Assembly: GCA_025355645.1 (NCBI GenBank) | Contig: JANXZG010000027.1 | Coordinates: forward strand, 36,957 to 100,956 | From: Gammaproteobacteria bacterium | GTDB taxonomy: Bacteria > Pseudomonadota > Gammaproteobacteria > Steroidobacterales > Steroidobacteraceae | Reading direction: 5' to 3' | Length of the DNA: 64,000 bases | Shown here: positions 35,546 through 45,230 of the stretch, one piece after another | Numbering within the stretch: position 1 is the first letter of the stretch | Layout of the letters: every line of letters begins with the position of its first letter | Translations under genes and position numbers: made by a program | Notes under the pieces: generated by a model | What the model was told of the DNA's origin: nothing | Database searches by the model: none | Seen by the model: only the letters and a program-made list of their open reading frames with translations

Positions 35546-36691
35546 CTATTGCGGATCGACCGGCCGCTGCGGGCGCCGCAAGCCAACATCGTGAACGGGA
35601 TGATGCAACTGCGGGTCATCACGCACTGAAAAGCGCGCCTCGATACGCCCAAATTTCCACACCGCAACCGACAGGCCCCAGGCCAGCAGGAACATGCCGA
35701 CGATCAGGTAGCCCAGGATGCCAAAATCGAGTCTTCCGATCGCATCGTAGAGACGCCCGTGCAGGTGCAAGCTGCCGATCAGCACCTGCAGGATCTCGAT
35801 CGTGCCCACGACGAGCGCGACAGCGATCGACAGTACCGTTGTCGTGATGTTGTAGAAGATCTTGCGAAGTGGATTCAAAAATGCCCAGTCGTATGCCTTG
35901 GACATCAGTACGCCGTCGGTCGTATCCATCATCGTCATGCCGGCGGCAAACAGCAGCGGCAGGCTCAGCACCGCGAAAATAGGCATATTGCCGACCGCGG
36001 CGCCTGCGGTCATTGCAAGCAGCCCCGCTTCCGATGCGGTATCAAACCCCAGGCCGAACAACAGGCCGACGGGGTACATCTGCCAGCTGTGGTTCATCAT
36101 TTTCTGCAGGCGGCCGCCAAACAATCGATTCAGCAGGCCGCGCTTTTGCAGCAGCGCATCGAGGTGCGCATGGCTATGGGTGCCGGCCTTTGCCGTATGC
36201 CAGACCTGCAGGATGTCCAGCAGCACAAAAAAATTCAGGATCCCGATCAGCCACAGGAATGCGCCGGAGATGCCGGCGCTGATGATCGCTCCCATGTTCC
36301 GCATCTGCGGCATGCCCGCCCAGACGCTGGTTGCGGCGAAGGCGACCGCGAGGCTCAAGGCCAGCACAATCGTGGAATGACCCAGCGAGAAGAAGAATCC
36401 GACGCCCAAGGGCTTCTTGGCCTTCTGCAGCATGAATCGCACGGTGTCATCGATCGCGGCAATGTGGTCCGCATCAAATGCATGGCGCAGGCCGAACATA
36501 TAGGCGACGAACCCTAAGCCCACGAGCTGCGGATAGCTCACCGCGTAATGCAGGTACAGGCCCCAACCGAGCACATGTAGAACGGCGATGAATCCATAGA
36601 AGCCGGCGAGCCGTGCCCATTCCGCGCGCGAAAAGACCACGCGGGACGAGGCTTTGGTCAGCGGCGCAGCGACGGGCTGGAATTCAGTCAA
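35546..36691 (-). CDS. NiCoT family nickel/cobalt permease
   Basis: This inner-membrane secondary transporter of the HoxN/NixA/HupN family is about 381 residues. The family signature RHAFDADHIAAIDD (HX4DH) is on the second membrane segment, with LGHSTIVLAL and LGFDTASEAGLL also conserved. I place the start at TTG 36691, which follows AAAAGGCA at good spacing; the track start at 36904 reads through the promoter area. A His-rich loop (THSHAHLDALL) lies between the middle segments. It is divergent from a TonB receptor, which suggests that nickel or cobalt complexes cross the outer membrane through that receptor and the inner membrane here. Confidence 0.92.
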   Translation of the reverse strand: MTEFQPVAAPLTKASSRVVFSRAEWARLAGFYGFIAVLHVLGWGLYLHYAVSYPQLVGLGFVAYMFGLRHAFDADHIAAIDDTVRFMLQKAKKPLGVGFFFSLGHSTIVLALSLAVAFAATSVWAGMPQMRNMGAIISAGISGAFLWLIGILNFFVLLDILQVWHTAKAGTHSHAHLDALLQKRGLLNRLFGGRLQKMMNHSWQMYPVGLLFGLGFDTASEAGLLAMTAGAAVGNMPIFAVLSLPLLFAAGMTMMDTTDGVLMSKAYDWAFLNPLRKIFYNITTTVLSIAVALVVGTIEILQVLIGSLHLHGRLYDAIGRLDFGILGYLIVGMFLLAWGLSVAVWKFGRIEARFSVRDDPQLHHPVHDVGLRRPQRPVDPQ

Positions 36692-36947
36692 GCGGTACTG
36701 CCTTTTGTTATAGACGCGCAGAGCCCCGCCACGCCGGCAATTAAAGTGATGGACGGTGCGCCAGTGCCGGCTGCGCAGGGGCGATGGCCGCATCATTTGC
36801 AAGTATACGGGCCTCCTGCCGCTTGCGTGCGTCCCCGCGGGCTGGCGATCCATCCGAAAAGAGATAAAAAACCAGAAAAATGCGCTGATTGCCTGCATCC
36901 GCACAAGGCTCTGTCTCGTAGGACATGCATGAGCGGCAAGTACCCGC
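36692..36947. promoter_or_regulatory. Divergent region between NiCoT permease and TonB receptor
   Basis: These 256 bases must hold the start sites of both genes and any metal control. I looked for a cobalamin-riboswitch B12 box and for a NikR-type dyad and found neither. An AT-rich stretch with AAAAAACCAGAAAAATG lies near 36866-36882. The assignment is by position only. Confidence 0.35.
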
Positions 36948-39188
36948 GTGGACAGTCAAAGGGGGATGACAGTGTGGGCGGCGCGCGCGAGCACGGCATG
37001 TACGTTGATCCTGTGGGCAAGCTTGCCCGCAGCGTCGGGTGCATCGTCGTTCGAATCGGACATGGACTCAGGGCTACTGCCCGAGATTGCGGTCACGGCG
37101 ATGCGCGAGGGATTGCTGGGCATTGCGACCAGCGCAAGTGTCGGAGAGATCGCGGATGAGGAGCTGCAGCTCGCGCCCGTGTACCGCCCGGGACAGTTGC
37201 TGGAGAGCGTTCCGGGCCTGATCGTGACCTCGCATAGCGGCGAGGGAAAGGCGAACCAGTACCTGCTGCGCGGTTACAACCTGGATCACGGCACGGACCT
37301 TGATACCTACATCGATGGCATGCCGGTCAACCAGGTCACCCATGCGCATGGCCAGGGTTACACCGACGTCAATTTCCTGGTTCCGGAACTTACCGATGGG
37401 ATTGCCTACACCAAGGGCCCTTACTACGCCGACATCGGCGATTTCGGCGCGGTCGGGTCTGTGCGCATCAGTTACAGGGATACGATCGAGGACGAATTGT
37501 CCGCAACGATCGGCACGCTGGGCTTCCAGCGCATTACCGCGGCAGGCACCGAGTCGATCGGCGGTGGCCATTTGCTGGGATTCATCGAGGCGCAGCACTA
37601 CGATGGGCCCTTCCAGATTGCCGATGATGCGCGGAAAGAAAATCTCGTGCTTCGCTACAGCCGGGGGGACGCTCATAACGGCTATGCAGTGACTGGCATG
37701 TATTACCACCAGGCCTGGACGAATACGACAGATATCCCGGTCCGCGCGATTGCCGATGAACTGGTCCCGGATCGGTTCGGCAGCTTGGACCCGACCGACG
37801 CGGGACATGCCGAGCGCGCGAGCCTCTCGGCGAATTACCACGCGGTGCTGGGCGGCGGGCAATTCTCAGCAAGCGGGTTCTTCATTTATAACCAGCTGCA
37901 CATGTACAGCGACTTTACGCATTTCCTGTTCGATCCTGTGCACGGCGACCAGGAGGACCAGTTCGAGACCCGCCGCGTGCTGGGCGGCGCTGCGGATTAC
38001 ACAGGGTCAACTGTGATCGGTGCGATCGAGAATGATTTTTCAGTGGGGGGCCTCACGCGTTACGACCTGCTGGGCGTCGGGCGCCTGCCCAGCGAGGGGC
38101 AGGTCCCGAGGGCATCGCCCGCAGATCCCGCGTCCTTGACCAACAATGACCAGGTGTACCTGTTTGCGAGCGGCGCGTACGTCCAGGCGGTTACGCACTG
38201 GACGACAAAGCTTCGAACGGTGCTAGGTCTTCGTGAAGACTACCAGCACGGCACCGACGTCGATTATCTCGCGCCACTGCACCAGACCTTGGGATACTCC
38301 AATGGCGGTACCCAGTCACAATCGCTGCTCCAGCCAAAGGGCAGCGTGATTGTTGCGCCCGTCACTAACCTGGAATTTTATCTGTCCGCCGGCAGGGGGT
38401 TTCACAGCGCGGACCTGCGCGGAGTCAATCAGGATCGAAGCGTGGACCTGGGCCTGCCGCACACACCGCTGCTTGCCAGGCAGGAAGGACAGGAACTCGG
38501 GCTTCGCGCCGCAGTCCAGCCGAACCTGGCCTTTACCGCAGCGATCTACAATCTTTGGCAGCAATCGGAGACGATCATGGATCCGGACGTCGGCGTGGAT
38601 GTCGCGGGACCGCCGAGCCGTCGTTATGGCTATGAAGTCAACGTGACCTATCAGCTCAATGCGCACCTGGAGTTCTACGGCAGCTATTCGGGCAATCACA
38701 CGCGCTTTACGCGCGCATTCGACGATGGCACGGGTCACTCGGGCAGCTTCATCACGGATGCACCGGCCGCGACCGGTTCGCTCGCGCTGTACTTCAAGAA
38801 TCTTGGGCCCTGGAGCGGCGGCCTTGACTACCGCTACCTCGGCAACTACCCGCTATCTTCGGGACCTTGCGTCAATTCCGCAGCCCTGCGGGACTTTCCC
38901 GGCGTGGCGACATCCTGCGCCAATGCGCCGACCGCATCCGGCCAAGTCAATGGCCGCGGATTTGGTGAGCTGAACCTCGACGCGCACTATGCATTTTCCG
39001 GCGGCTGGAGTGCCTCGGTCGGCATCTATAACCTGCTCAACAGCCGCGCAGCGGCGGCCGAGTTCTGGTACGTGGATCGGCTGCGATCTGAAATAGGGGC
39101 TTACCCCGAAGGACGCGCAGATATCCATGAGCATCCGCTCGAGCCCATCACGTTGCGATTCACGATCGCGAAGCAGTTCGGGCACTGA
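36948..39188 (+). CDS. TonB-dependent receptor, probable nickel/cobalt-type uptake
   Basis: This outer-membrane receptor has about 746 residues. The N-terminal signal is STACTLILWASLPAASGASS, and a TonB-box-like stretch LLPEIAVTAMR follows. The plug holds the segment DGMPVNQVTHAHGQGYTDVNF, a pattern I associate with a receptor group often found near metal or small-molecule transport genes. The barrel continues to RFTIAKQFGH, ending in the expected pattern with a terminal aromatic close by. Possible starts are GTG 36948, ATG 36966 and GTG 36972 (AAAGGGG at proper distance from the last). The divergent NiCoT permease makes nickel or cobalt uptake the best guess; organic substrates cannot be excluded. 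Confidence 0.88.
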   Translation: MDSQRGMTVWAARASTACTLILWASLPAASGASSFESDMDSGLLPEIAVTAMREGLLGIATSASVGEIADEELQLAPVYRPGQLLESVPGLIVTSHSGEGKANQYLLRGYNLDHGTDLDTYIDGMPVNQVTHAHGQGYTDVNFLVPELTDGIAYTKGPYYADIGDFGAVGSVRISYRDTIEDELSATIGTLGFQRITAAGTESIGGGHLLGFIEAQHYDGPFQIADDARKENLVLRYSRGDAHNGYAVTGMYYHQAWTNTTDIPVRAIADELVPDRFGSLDPTDAGHAERASLSANYHAVLGGGQFSASGFFIYNQLHMYSDFTHFLFDPVHGDQEDQFETRRVLGGAADYTGSTVIGAIENDFSVGGLTRYDLLGVGRLPSEGQVPRASPADPASLTNNDQVYLFASGAYVQAVTHWTTKLRTVLGLREDYQHGTDVDYLAPLHQTLGYSNGGTQSQSLLQPKGSVIVAPVTNLEFYLSAGRGFHSADLRGVNQDRSVDLGLPHTPLLARQEGQELGLRAAVQPNLAFTAAIYNLWQQSETIMDPDVGVDVAGPPSRRYGYEVNVTYQLNAHLEFYGSYSGNHTRFTRAFDDGTGHSGSFITDAPAATGSLALYFKNLGPWSGGLDYRYLGNYPLSSGPCVNSAALRDFPGVATSCANAPTASGQVNGRGFGELNLDAHYAFSGGWSASVGIYNLLNSRAAAAEFWYVDRLRSEIGAYPEGRADIHEHPLEPITLRFTIAKQFGH

Positions 39189-39262
39189 TATTGCACTGGA
39201 TAAACTAAGCGGAGGTCGATGCTTTTTACTTGCTTGAGCCTAAACTTTTCGGACCGAGCCGG

Positions 39263-39394
39263 TCAGGGGATATTGGACTTATCGGCGGGATGCTCGCTCG
39301 CATGCCGGTCCGCATCCAGCTCGAACCACATGGCGTTCAGGATCGCAAAAGCACAGGCGAGCCCGAGACCCAATATCCAGCTGAAATACCACAT
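39263..39394 (-). CDS. cydX: Cytochrome bd oxidase small subunit CydX
   Basis: This 43-residue gene is too short for the ORF track. It starts MWYFSWILGLGLACAFAI and continues LNAMWFELD, the classic CydX/CbdX signature. It is a single-pass membrane subunit that stabilises the haem site of the bd oxidase in Escherichia coli. ATG 39394 is preceded by GAGGAGCG, an excellent ribosome-binding site. It lies nine bases downstream of cydB on the same strand, closing the cyd operon. The hydrophilic tail (DADRHASEHPADKSNIP) is of usual length. Confidence 0.92.
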   Translation of the reverse strand: MWYFSWILGLGLACAFAILNAMWFELDADRHASEHPADKSNIP

Positions 39395-39403
39395 GATCGC
39401 TCC

Positions 39404-40543
39404 TCAGTAGCTCGTGTCGCTATTGGCTTCGATATACGCGCTCGTGACGGGTCCGCGCATGACCCGATAGACCCAGGCGGTGTAGGCCATCACGATGGGC
39501 AGGAAAATCATGACCGCAATCAGCATGAAGCCGAGCGTGCGCTGGCTGCTCGAGGCATCCCATATGGTCAGACTGCTTTGCGGGTATGAGGAGGATGGCA
39601 GCAGGAAAGGAAACAGGCTGATGCCCATCGTGCCGATGACCCCGGCGATACCGAGTGCGTTGACCAGGAATACGACGAGCCGCTGGCGCGCATTTGCCAG
39701 CAGCGCAACCAGCAGCGGGGCTGCAAGGCCCGTCAGTGGAGCGAGCAGGGCGAGTGGCCACCGCGCATAGTTAGCGAGCCATGCCCCGCTCCGGGCAATG
39801 GCGGTCTTGGCGAGAGGATTCGGTTCGCCGCCCGGCAAGGCGCCCGAGGTGATGGAAAATCCATAATGACTGCGCCAGAGCCAAAAGCCCGCGGCCAGGA
39901 ACAGTGCGAACCAGGCGAGGGCGGCCACGCGCGATATCGCGCGCGCACGCGCTGCGACCGCAGCATCGGTCTTGATCGCAAGGTAGGCGGCGCCATGCGT
40001 CAGCAGCATCGCGACGCTAACAGCGCCGCATAACAGCGCGAACGGATTCAGCAGATCAACCAGGCCGAATTCGTAGCTCGCGCGCAGCTCGGAATCGAAC
40101 CTGAACGGCACCCCCACCAGCAGGTTACCCATCGCGACACCGAACACGAGCGAGGGCACTGCACCGGCGATGAACAGCGCCCAATCCCACGAGCTTCGCC
40201 ATCGCGCCCCGGGCATCTTGCTGCGAAACTTGATGCCGACCGGTCGCAGGATCAAGGCGCCCAGTATCAGCAGCATCGCGAGGTAAAAGCCCGAGAAGCT
40301 CGCGGCATACAGCGCGGGCCAGGCGGCAAAGATCGCCCCGCCCCCCAGGATCAGCCATACCTGGTTGCCCTCCCAGACCGGACCCACGGTATTGATCACG
40401 ACCCGCCGCTCGGTATCGGTGCGCGCGATGAAGGGCAGCAGCATGCCGACGCCGAGGTCAAAGCCATCCATGATCGCAAACCCGCCGAGCAGCACACCGA
40501 GCAGCAGCCACCAGATGACTTTCAGCGTACTGAAGTCAGGCAT
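39404..40543 (-). CDS. cydB: Cytochrome bd ubiquinol oxidase subunit II
   Basis: This inner-membrane subunit of the bd-type quinol oxidase has 379 residues. It starts [33 protein letters not shown], the standard CydB beginning, and has the conserved [18 protein letters not shown] stretch. ATG 40543 overlaps the cydA stop codon by eight bases, so the track start at 40618 (inside cydA) is wrong. CydB has no haem of its own and pairs with CydA to reduce oxygen at high affinity without pumping protons. Confidence 0.95.
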   Translation of the reverse strand: MPDFSTLKVIWWLLLGVLLGGFAIMDGFDLGVGMLLPFIARTDTERRVVINTVGPVWEGNQVWLILGGGAIFAAWPALYAASFSGFYLAMLLILGALILRPVGIKFRSKMPGARWRSSWDWALFIAGAVPSLVFGVAMGNLLVGVPFRFDSELRASYEFGLVDLLNPFALLCGAVSVAMLLTHGAAYLAIKTDAAVAARARAISRVAALAWFALFLAAGFWLWRSHYGFSITSGALPGGEPNPLAKTAIARSGAWLANYARWPLALLAPLTGLAAPLLVALLANARQRLVVFLVNALGIAGVIGTMGISLFPFLLPSSSYPQSSLTIWDASSSQRTLGFMLIAVMIFLPIVMAYTAWVYRVMRGPVTSAYIEANSDTSY

Positions 40544-42077
40544 CGGGGCTACCCCCGGGCGGTGCAGCCGGCCCAAGCCGCACGTATTTTCTGAGCAGAT
40601 ACACATCGATGATGGCAAGGACGGTATAGAAGAGCACGAATCCCGCGAGGCTGGTCGCCACGCTCGATACCGGAACCGGCGAGACCGCGAGAAAAGTCGG
40701 CAGGACCCCCTCGATGGACCAGGGCTGCCGGCCGTGCTCGGCTACGTACCAGCCGAGCTCCGCGGCGATCCATGGCAGCGGCAGCGTCCACAAGGCGATC
40801 TTTAAGAAGCGCCGGCGGTCAGCGATCTTGCGGCGAGCCGCGAGATAAAAGCCAAAAGCAAACAGCCCGATGAAAAAAAGACCCAGGCCCACCATGATGC
40901 GAAACGACCAGAAAATCTGCGGCACATCGGGCACCGTACCCCAGGCCGCCTGGTCGATTTGCGCAGCGGTCGCCTTGGCCGGGTCATCGACATATTTACG
41001 AAGCAGCAGCGCATAACCCAGATCCTCGACGTGCGCGTCCAGGGTCTTGCGGGCCGCCGCATCGGTTGGATCCTGCCTCAGGACCCGCAGTGCCGAGGAG
41101 GCCGGGATGCCGTTGGCTATGCGCTCCTTCGCATGCGCGACCAGCTCATAGATCCCAGGCACCTCGGTATCGAGCGAGCGCGTGGCGATCAACCCGAGCG
41201 CCCAGGGCACCCGCAGGGCAGCGCGGGTCTCGTGGTTCGCCATGTCCGGAATCCCGAAGATCGTGAACGAGGCCGGGGCGGGTTCGGTATGCCATTCGCT
41301 CTCGATCGCGGCGAGCTTCATTTTCTGCTGCTCGGTGATCGTGTAGCCGCTCTCATCGCCGAGCACGACGACCGAGAGCGCCGAGGCGAGCCCGAAGCTG
41401 ATCGCCACGGTCGCCGAGCGCTTGGCGAACTCGACATGCCGGCCCTTCAGCAGGTACCAGGCGCTGATCGCAAGCACGAATACAGCGCCGGTCACGTAGC
41501 CTGCGCTGACTGTATGCACGAACTTGCATTGTGCGACCGGGTTCAGCAGCACCTCCTGGATCGAGCTGAGCTCCATGCGCATGGTGCTGGAATTAAAGTG
41601 CGCGCCGATCGGATTTTGCATCCAGGCATTTGCGATCAGGATCCACAGCGCCGAGAGGTTGCTGCCGATCGCCACGAGCCACGTGACGATCAGGTGCTGG
41701 CGGCGGGACAGGCGCTCCCAGCCGAAGAAGAACAGGCCAATAAAGGATGCTTCCAGGAAGAAGGCCATCAGGCCCTCGATGGCCAGCGGCACGCCGAAGA
41801 TATCGCCGACATAATGCGAGAAATACGCCCAGTTCGTGCCGAACTGAAACTCCATCGTGATCCCGGTCGCCACACCCATCGCGAAATTGATGCCAAACAG
41901 GACTCCCCAGAACCGCGTCATGTCGCGCCAAACCGGCCGCCCCGTCATGACATAGACGCTTTCCATGATCGCGAGCAGCACGGAGAGGCCGAGCGTCAGC
42001 GGAACGAACAGGAAGTGGTACATCGCCGTGATGGCGAACTGCAGGCGTGAGAGGTCGACGAGGGTCGCCGTGTTCAT
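40536..42077 (-). CDS. cydA: Cytochrome bd ubiquinol oxidase subunit I
   Basis: This haem-binding subunit has 513 residues. The haem b595 histidine lies in [13 protein letters not shown], haem b558 histidine in [14 protein letters not shown], and its methionine partner in [26 protein letters not shown] is the conserved C-terminal motif. The long periplasmic Q-loop between [10 protein letters not shown] and the PQIFWSFR segment puts it in the E. coli-like long-loop class. It opens the core of the operon after the small CydP-like gene, whose stop overlaps the cydA start (42074-42077). It probably serves respiration at low oxygen or under oxidative or nitrosative stress. Confidence 0.96.
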   Translation of the reverse strand: MNTATLVDLSRLQFAITAMYHFLFVPLTLGLSVLLAIMESVYVMTGRPVWRDMTRFWGVLFGINFAMGVATGITMEFQFGTNWAYFSHYVGDIFGVPLAIEGLMAFFLEASFIGLFFFGWERLSRRQHLIVTWLVAIGSNLSALWILIANAWMQNPIGAHFNSSTMRMELSSIQEVLLNPVAQCKFVHTVSAGYVTGAVFVLAISAWYLLKGRHVEFAKRSATVAISFGLASALSVVVLGDESGYTITEQQKMKLAAIESEWHTEPAPASFTIFGIPDMANHETRAALRVPWALGLIATRSLDTEVPGIYELVAHAKERIANGIPASSALRVLRQDPTDAAARKTLDAHVEDLGYALLLRKYVDDPAKATAAQIDQAAWGTVPDVPQIFWSFRIMVGLGLFFIGLFAFGFYLAARRKIADRRRFLKIALWTLPLPWIAAELGWYVAEHGRQPWSIEGVLPTFLAVSPVPVSSVATSLAGFVLFYTVLAIIDVYLLRKYVRLGPAAPPGGSPDA

Positions 42078-42274
42078 GGCGCGCTCGCGGAGGCTCGTGC
42101 GCCGATCAGCGCTGTCGCCGTGGCATCGGGACCGGATGCAGGGCGGTGCGCGGGGCTAAAGCACAACAGGTAGAGGGCCAGCAACAACAGCCCCTTCAGC
42201 GCAAGCGCGAGAAACACTTCACGCCCTGGGTGAGCGCTGCCGGATTCCGGTCCGCAATTTACGGCGATCTTCAA
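42074..42274 (-). CDS. cydP: CydP-like small cytochrome bd accessory subunit
   Basis: A short frame ends exactly over the cydA start (ATGA-type overlap) and codes a single membrane segment VFLALALKGLLLLALYLLCF followed by SPAHRP, the pattern of the CydP small subunit of proteobacterial bd oxidases. The start is uncertain: I give TTG 42274, but a GTG closer to the membrane segment is possible, and the track ORF start at 42367 is probably too long. The C-terminal tail is alanine-rich. The position ahead of cydA and overlap with it make co-translation probable. Confidence 0.7.
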   Translation of the reverse strand: MKIAVNCGPESGSAHPGREVFLALALKGLLLLALYLLCFSPAHRPASGPDATATALIGARASASAP

Positions 42275-42542
42275 CGGAAGCCCCGCGATGATTCGATGAT
42301 AGCCATTCGATATTACGATCCTGCGCGCGCTCGCTGCATGCCTTACAGTCTTCCCTTTATCAGCCAATTACCAGCCTCTGCCGGCGCTCAGGGAGCCGAT
42401 GAGTGGTTCGAGCTCGCCTGCGCCTGATCAACGTCCGCTCGGCACCCGCCCTTTTCTGGGGGAACTCACTTATTATCGGGACTGAGAATCGCAGCGCTGC
42501 GCAGGCCGGCGATTCCTGATCCATCAAGTACTGGAGATCCCG

Positions 42543-45203
42543 ATGCGTATATCCCCGATGCGTTGGCGTGCGTTGGTTGCCATTTCCGCTTCACTGGCCG
42601 GGAGCACGGCCGTTGCTGCGGAGCCTGCGAAGGCTAGCGACTGCCCGAATGATGACAGCGGGCTCACCCTCCCCGCCGGTTTCTGCGCCACGGTCTTTGC
42701 CGACCGGGTCGGTCACGCGAGGCACCTGGTGGTCAATGCCAACGGGGTCGTCTACGTCAACACCTGGTCAGGCAATTATTATCCCAACGACGCGCTCCAC
42801 GGCGGCGGTTTCCTGGTCGCGCTTCAGGACACCACAGGCAAGGGCAAGGCTGACAAGAATCAACGCTTTGGCGAGACGGTACAGAGTGGCGGCGCCGGTG
42901 GCACGGGGATCTCCATATATAAGAGTGCCCTGTATGCCGAGATCAACGACCGGATCGTCCGTTTCGCGTTACCCGTCGATTCCCTGGTGCCCAAGGATCC
43001 GCCGCAGACGGTCCTCTCCGGGCTGCCGCTCGGGGGCGATCATCCGATGCATCCGTTCGCGATTGATGCGGCGGGCGCCCTGTACGTGGATGTGGGATCG
43101 GCGACCAATTCCTGCCAGCCACAGAATCGTACCCTCGAATCCCCCGGCAGCAAGCCCTGCACTGAATTGCTGACGCGCGGTGGCATCTGGCGCTATGACG
43201 CGAACCAGACGGGCCAGAAATTCTCGCCCGCAGCCCGCTACGTCACCGGCATACGCAATGGCGAAGGATTTGGGGTGGATGCGGCCGGAAATCGAGTTTT
43301 CGTCACGCAGCACGGACGCGATCAGCTGCATTCGAACTGGCCTGCCATTTATCAGCTGAGCCAGGAGGCGACACTGCCGGCCGAAGAGCTGCTGCTGCTG
43401 AAGCAGGGCGGCGACTATGGCTGGCCAGAATGCTATTACGATTCGGGGCTGCACAGCCTCGTGCTGGCGCCGGAATACGGCGGGGATGGCAAGCGGATCG
43501 GTGAGTGCGCGGACAAGAGCGGGCCGGTCATGGATTTCCCGGCGCACTGGGCGCCCGACGGCATGGCGTTCTATGACAAGCCGCAATTTCCCGCCCGCTA
43601 CCATAACGGTGTGTTCATCGCATTCCACGGATCCTGGAACCGCGCGCCCTTTGCACAGCAAGGCTACAACATCGTATTTCAGGCCCTTTCGGGCGATAAA
43701 GCCGCAGGCCAGTGCGAGATCTTTGCGGACGGCTTCGCCGGCGCCGAGCGATCGCCCGAGAAGGCCCGGCACCGGCCCACCGGCTTGGCGGTCGGACCCG
43801 ACGGAGCGCTCTACGTCTCGGATGACATTGCCGGACGGATCTATCGGATTGTGTACCACGGAAATCCGCTAGCCTCAGCGGATGCCATCAAGCCCGTGCC
43901 GTGCCCGAGCTCCTCTTCAGCGGCTGGAGATATCCTGGCCGCCACCTCAAATCCGCCGGAAGGTACGCATGCAAACGCCGGCGTACGTGACGTCGCCAGC
44001 CTGCCGCTTCCCGATGGGATAACGCGGGATACGCTGGCACTCGGCGATCGCATCTATCACGGACAAGTGGGCGGCGCGACCTGCACGGGTTGCCACGGAT
44101 CAGGCGCCACGGGCACGCCCTTGGGGCCTGACCTGACCAGCAACCGTTGGCTCTGGAGCGATGGCACGCCTGCGGCGATTGCCGCAACCATCCGGGTCGG
44201 CGTCAGCACGCCCAAGAACTATCACCAGCCGATGCCGGCCATGGGCGGCGCGCAGCTGAGTGCCGACCAGGTCTCTGCGGTGGCTGCGTACGTCTGGGCC
44301 TTGAGCCAAGCTGCGAGCAGCTTGCCTACGACGCTCGCGATTCCCGGCGAGAAGATTTATCCCGAGAGCATTACGTCGGCGGCCGACGGACGGATCTTCA
44401 TCGGCAGCATCACGGGGCGCGAGATCTTCATGGTGGGGCCGGGAGCAGCCACTGCTGAGCATTGGATAGCCGCCGACAGCGAGCCGACGCTCGGTGTGTA
44501 CGGCGTCTTTGCCGACAACAGGTCGCATACCCTGTGGGCGTGCTTCTCGTCCTTTCCCGGATCGAAGGGCACGCAGGCCCCATCCGTGCTCCGTGCCTTT
44601 GACCTGACGAGCGGCAAGTTGAGGGCCCGCTATCCACTGCCGACCGCGGGCGCGTTTTGCAACGATATCGCGGTTGGCGCCGACGCATCGGTCTACGTCA
44701 CCGACAGTGAGAACATGGAAGTCGATCGCCTCGCGCACAAGGGCGCAAAGCTTGCGCCCTGGGCGGGCCATGGAAGCTTTGGTCCAAAAGGCGGCGTCAT
44801 CGACGGGATCTCGATCATCGGCAATCGCCTGTTCGTCAATACGCTGATGACGAACAAGATCTTTGCCATGGCAATAGGAGCCGACGGTAAGGCGGGCTCC
44901 GTGATCGAGGTCGCCTTAAGCCGCAGCATCGATCGTCCGGATGGCATGCGCAGCTTCGGCAAGGGCCTGCTGCTCGTGGAAAGCGGCGGCCCTGGCCGGC
45001 TGGCGAAACTTAAAGTGACCGGCAGTTCCGGGACGCTCACGACATTAAAGGACGGGTATGCTGAAGGACCGGTGTCCGTAACGGTTCTCGGCACGACGGC
45101 CTATGTGCTGGAGGGGCAGCTGCAGGGACTGTTTGGTCCGGCGGATCCGGGCTTTGTCGCCCAGCCCTATCGTGCGAGCGCGCTTGAGGTCGGAAAGCCG
45201 TAG
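42543..45203 (+). CDS. Sorbosone dehydrogenase-like / cytochrome c / NHL-type propeller fusion
   Basis: This exported protein has 886 residues; the ribosome-binding site is TGGAG. After a signal peptide (ALVAISASLAGSTAVA) comes a six-bladed propeller of the PQQ-type L-sorbosone/glucose dehydrogenase family, to about residue 440 (LTLPAGFCATVFADRVGHARH, WAPDGMAFYDKPQFPARY, GLAVGPDGALYVSDD). From about 500 a c-type haem domain follows (TCTGCHGSGATGTPLGPDL, then PMPAMGGAQLS with the axial methionine). The last 270 residues form a second propeller of SMP-30/NHL type (IPGEKIYPESITSAADGRIFIG, GAFCNDIAVGADASVYVTD). A periplasmic sugar or aldehyde dehydrogenase passing electrons to its own haem is the simplest reading; the role of the last domain is unknown. 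Confidence 0.85.
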   Translation: MRISPMRWRALVAISASLAGSTAVAAEPAKASDCPNDDSGLTLPAGFCATVFADRVGHARHLVVNANGVVYVNTWSGNYYPNDALHGGGFLVALQDTTGKGKADKNQRFGETVQSGGAGGTGISIYKSALYAEINDRIVRFALPVDSLVPKDPPQTVLSGLPLGGDHPMHPFAIDAAGALYVDVGSATNSCQPQNRTLESPGSKPCTELLTRGGIWRYDANQTGQKFSPAARYVTGIRNGEGFGVDAAGNRVFVTQHGRDQLHSNWPAIYQLSQEATLPAEELLLLKQGGDYGWPECYYDSGLHSLVLAPEYGGDGKRIGECADKSGPVMDFPAHWAPDGMAFYDKPQFPARYHNGVFIAFHGSWNRAPFAQQGYNIVFQALSGDKAAGQCEIFADGFAGAERSPEKARHRPTGLAVGPDGALYVSDDIAGRIYRIVYHGNPLASADAIKPVPCPSSSSAAGDILAATSNPPEGTHANAGVRDVASLPLPDGITRDTLALGDRIYHGQVGGATCTGCHGSGATGTPLGPDLTSNRWLWSDGTPAAIAATIRVGVSTPKNYHQPMPAMGGAQLSADQVSAVAAYVWALSQAASSLPTTLAIPGEKIYPESITSAADGRIFIGSITGREIFMVGPGAATAEHWIAADSEPTLGVYGVFADNRSHTLWACFSSFPGSKGTQAPSVLRAFDLTSGKLRARYPLPTAGAFCNDIAVGADASVYVTDSENMEVDRLAHKGAKLAPWAGHGSFGPKGGVIDGISIIGNRLFVNTLMTNKIFAMAIGADGKAGSVIEVALSRSIDRPDGMRSFGKGLLLVESGGPGRLAKLKVTGSSGTLTTLKDGYAEGPVSVTVLGTTAYVLEGQLQGLFGPADPGFVAQPYRASALEVGKP

Positions 45204-45230
45204 CAATCGCGCCCCAACGGGGCCAAAGTG

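Noticed and set aside
36692-36947. Cobalamin riboswitch or NikR operator
   Set aside because: No B12-box-like core and no suitable dyad could be found by eye upstream of the NiCoT permease or the TonB receptor.
40959-42050. 363-codon plus-strand ORF
   Set aside because: It is antisense to cydA, which has all expected haem ligands; the antisense frame has no recognisable domain.
45205-45230. Hairpin GCCCC-AAC-GGGGC between convergent genes
   Set aside because: Only five base pairs and no T run; too weak to call a terminator.
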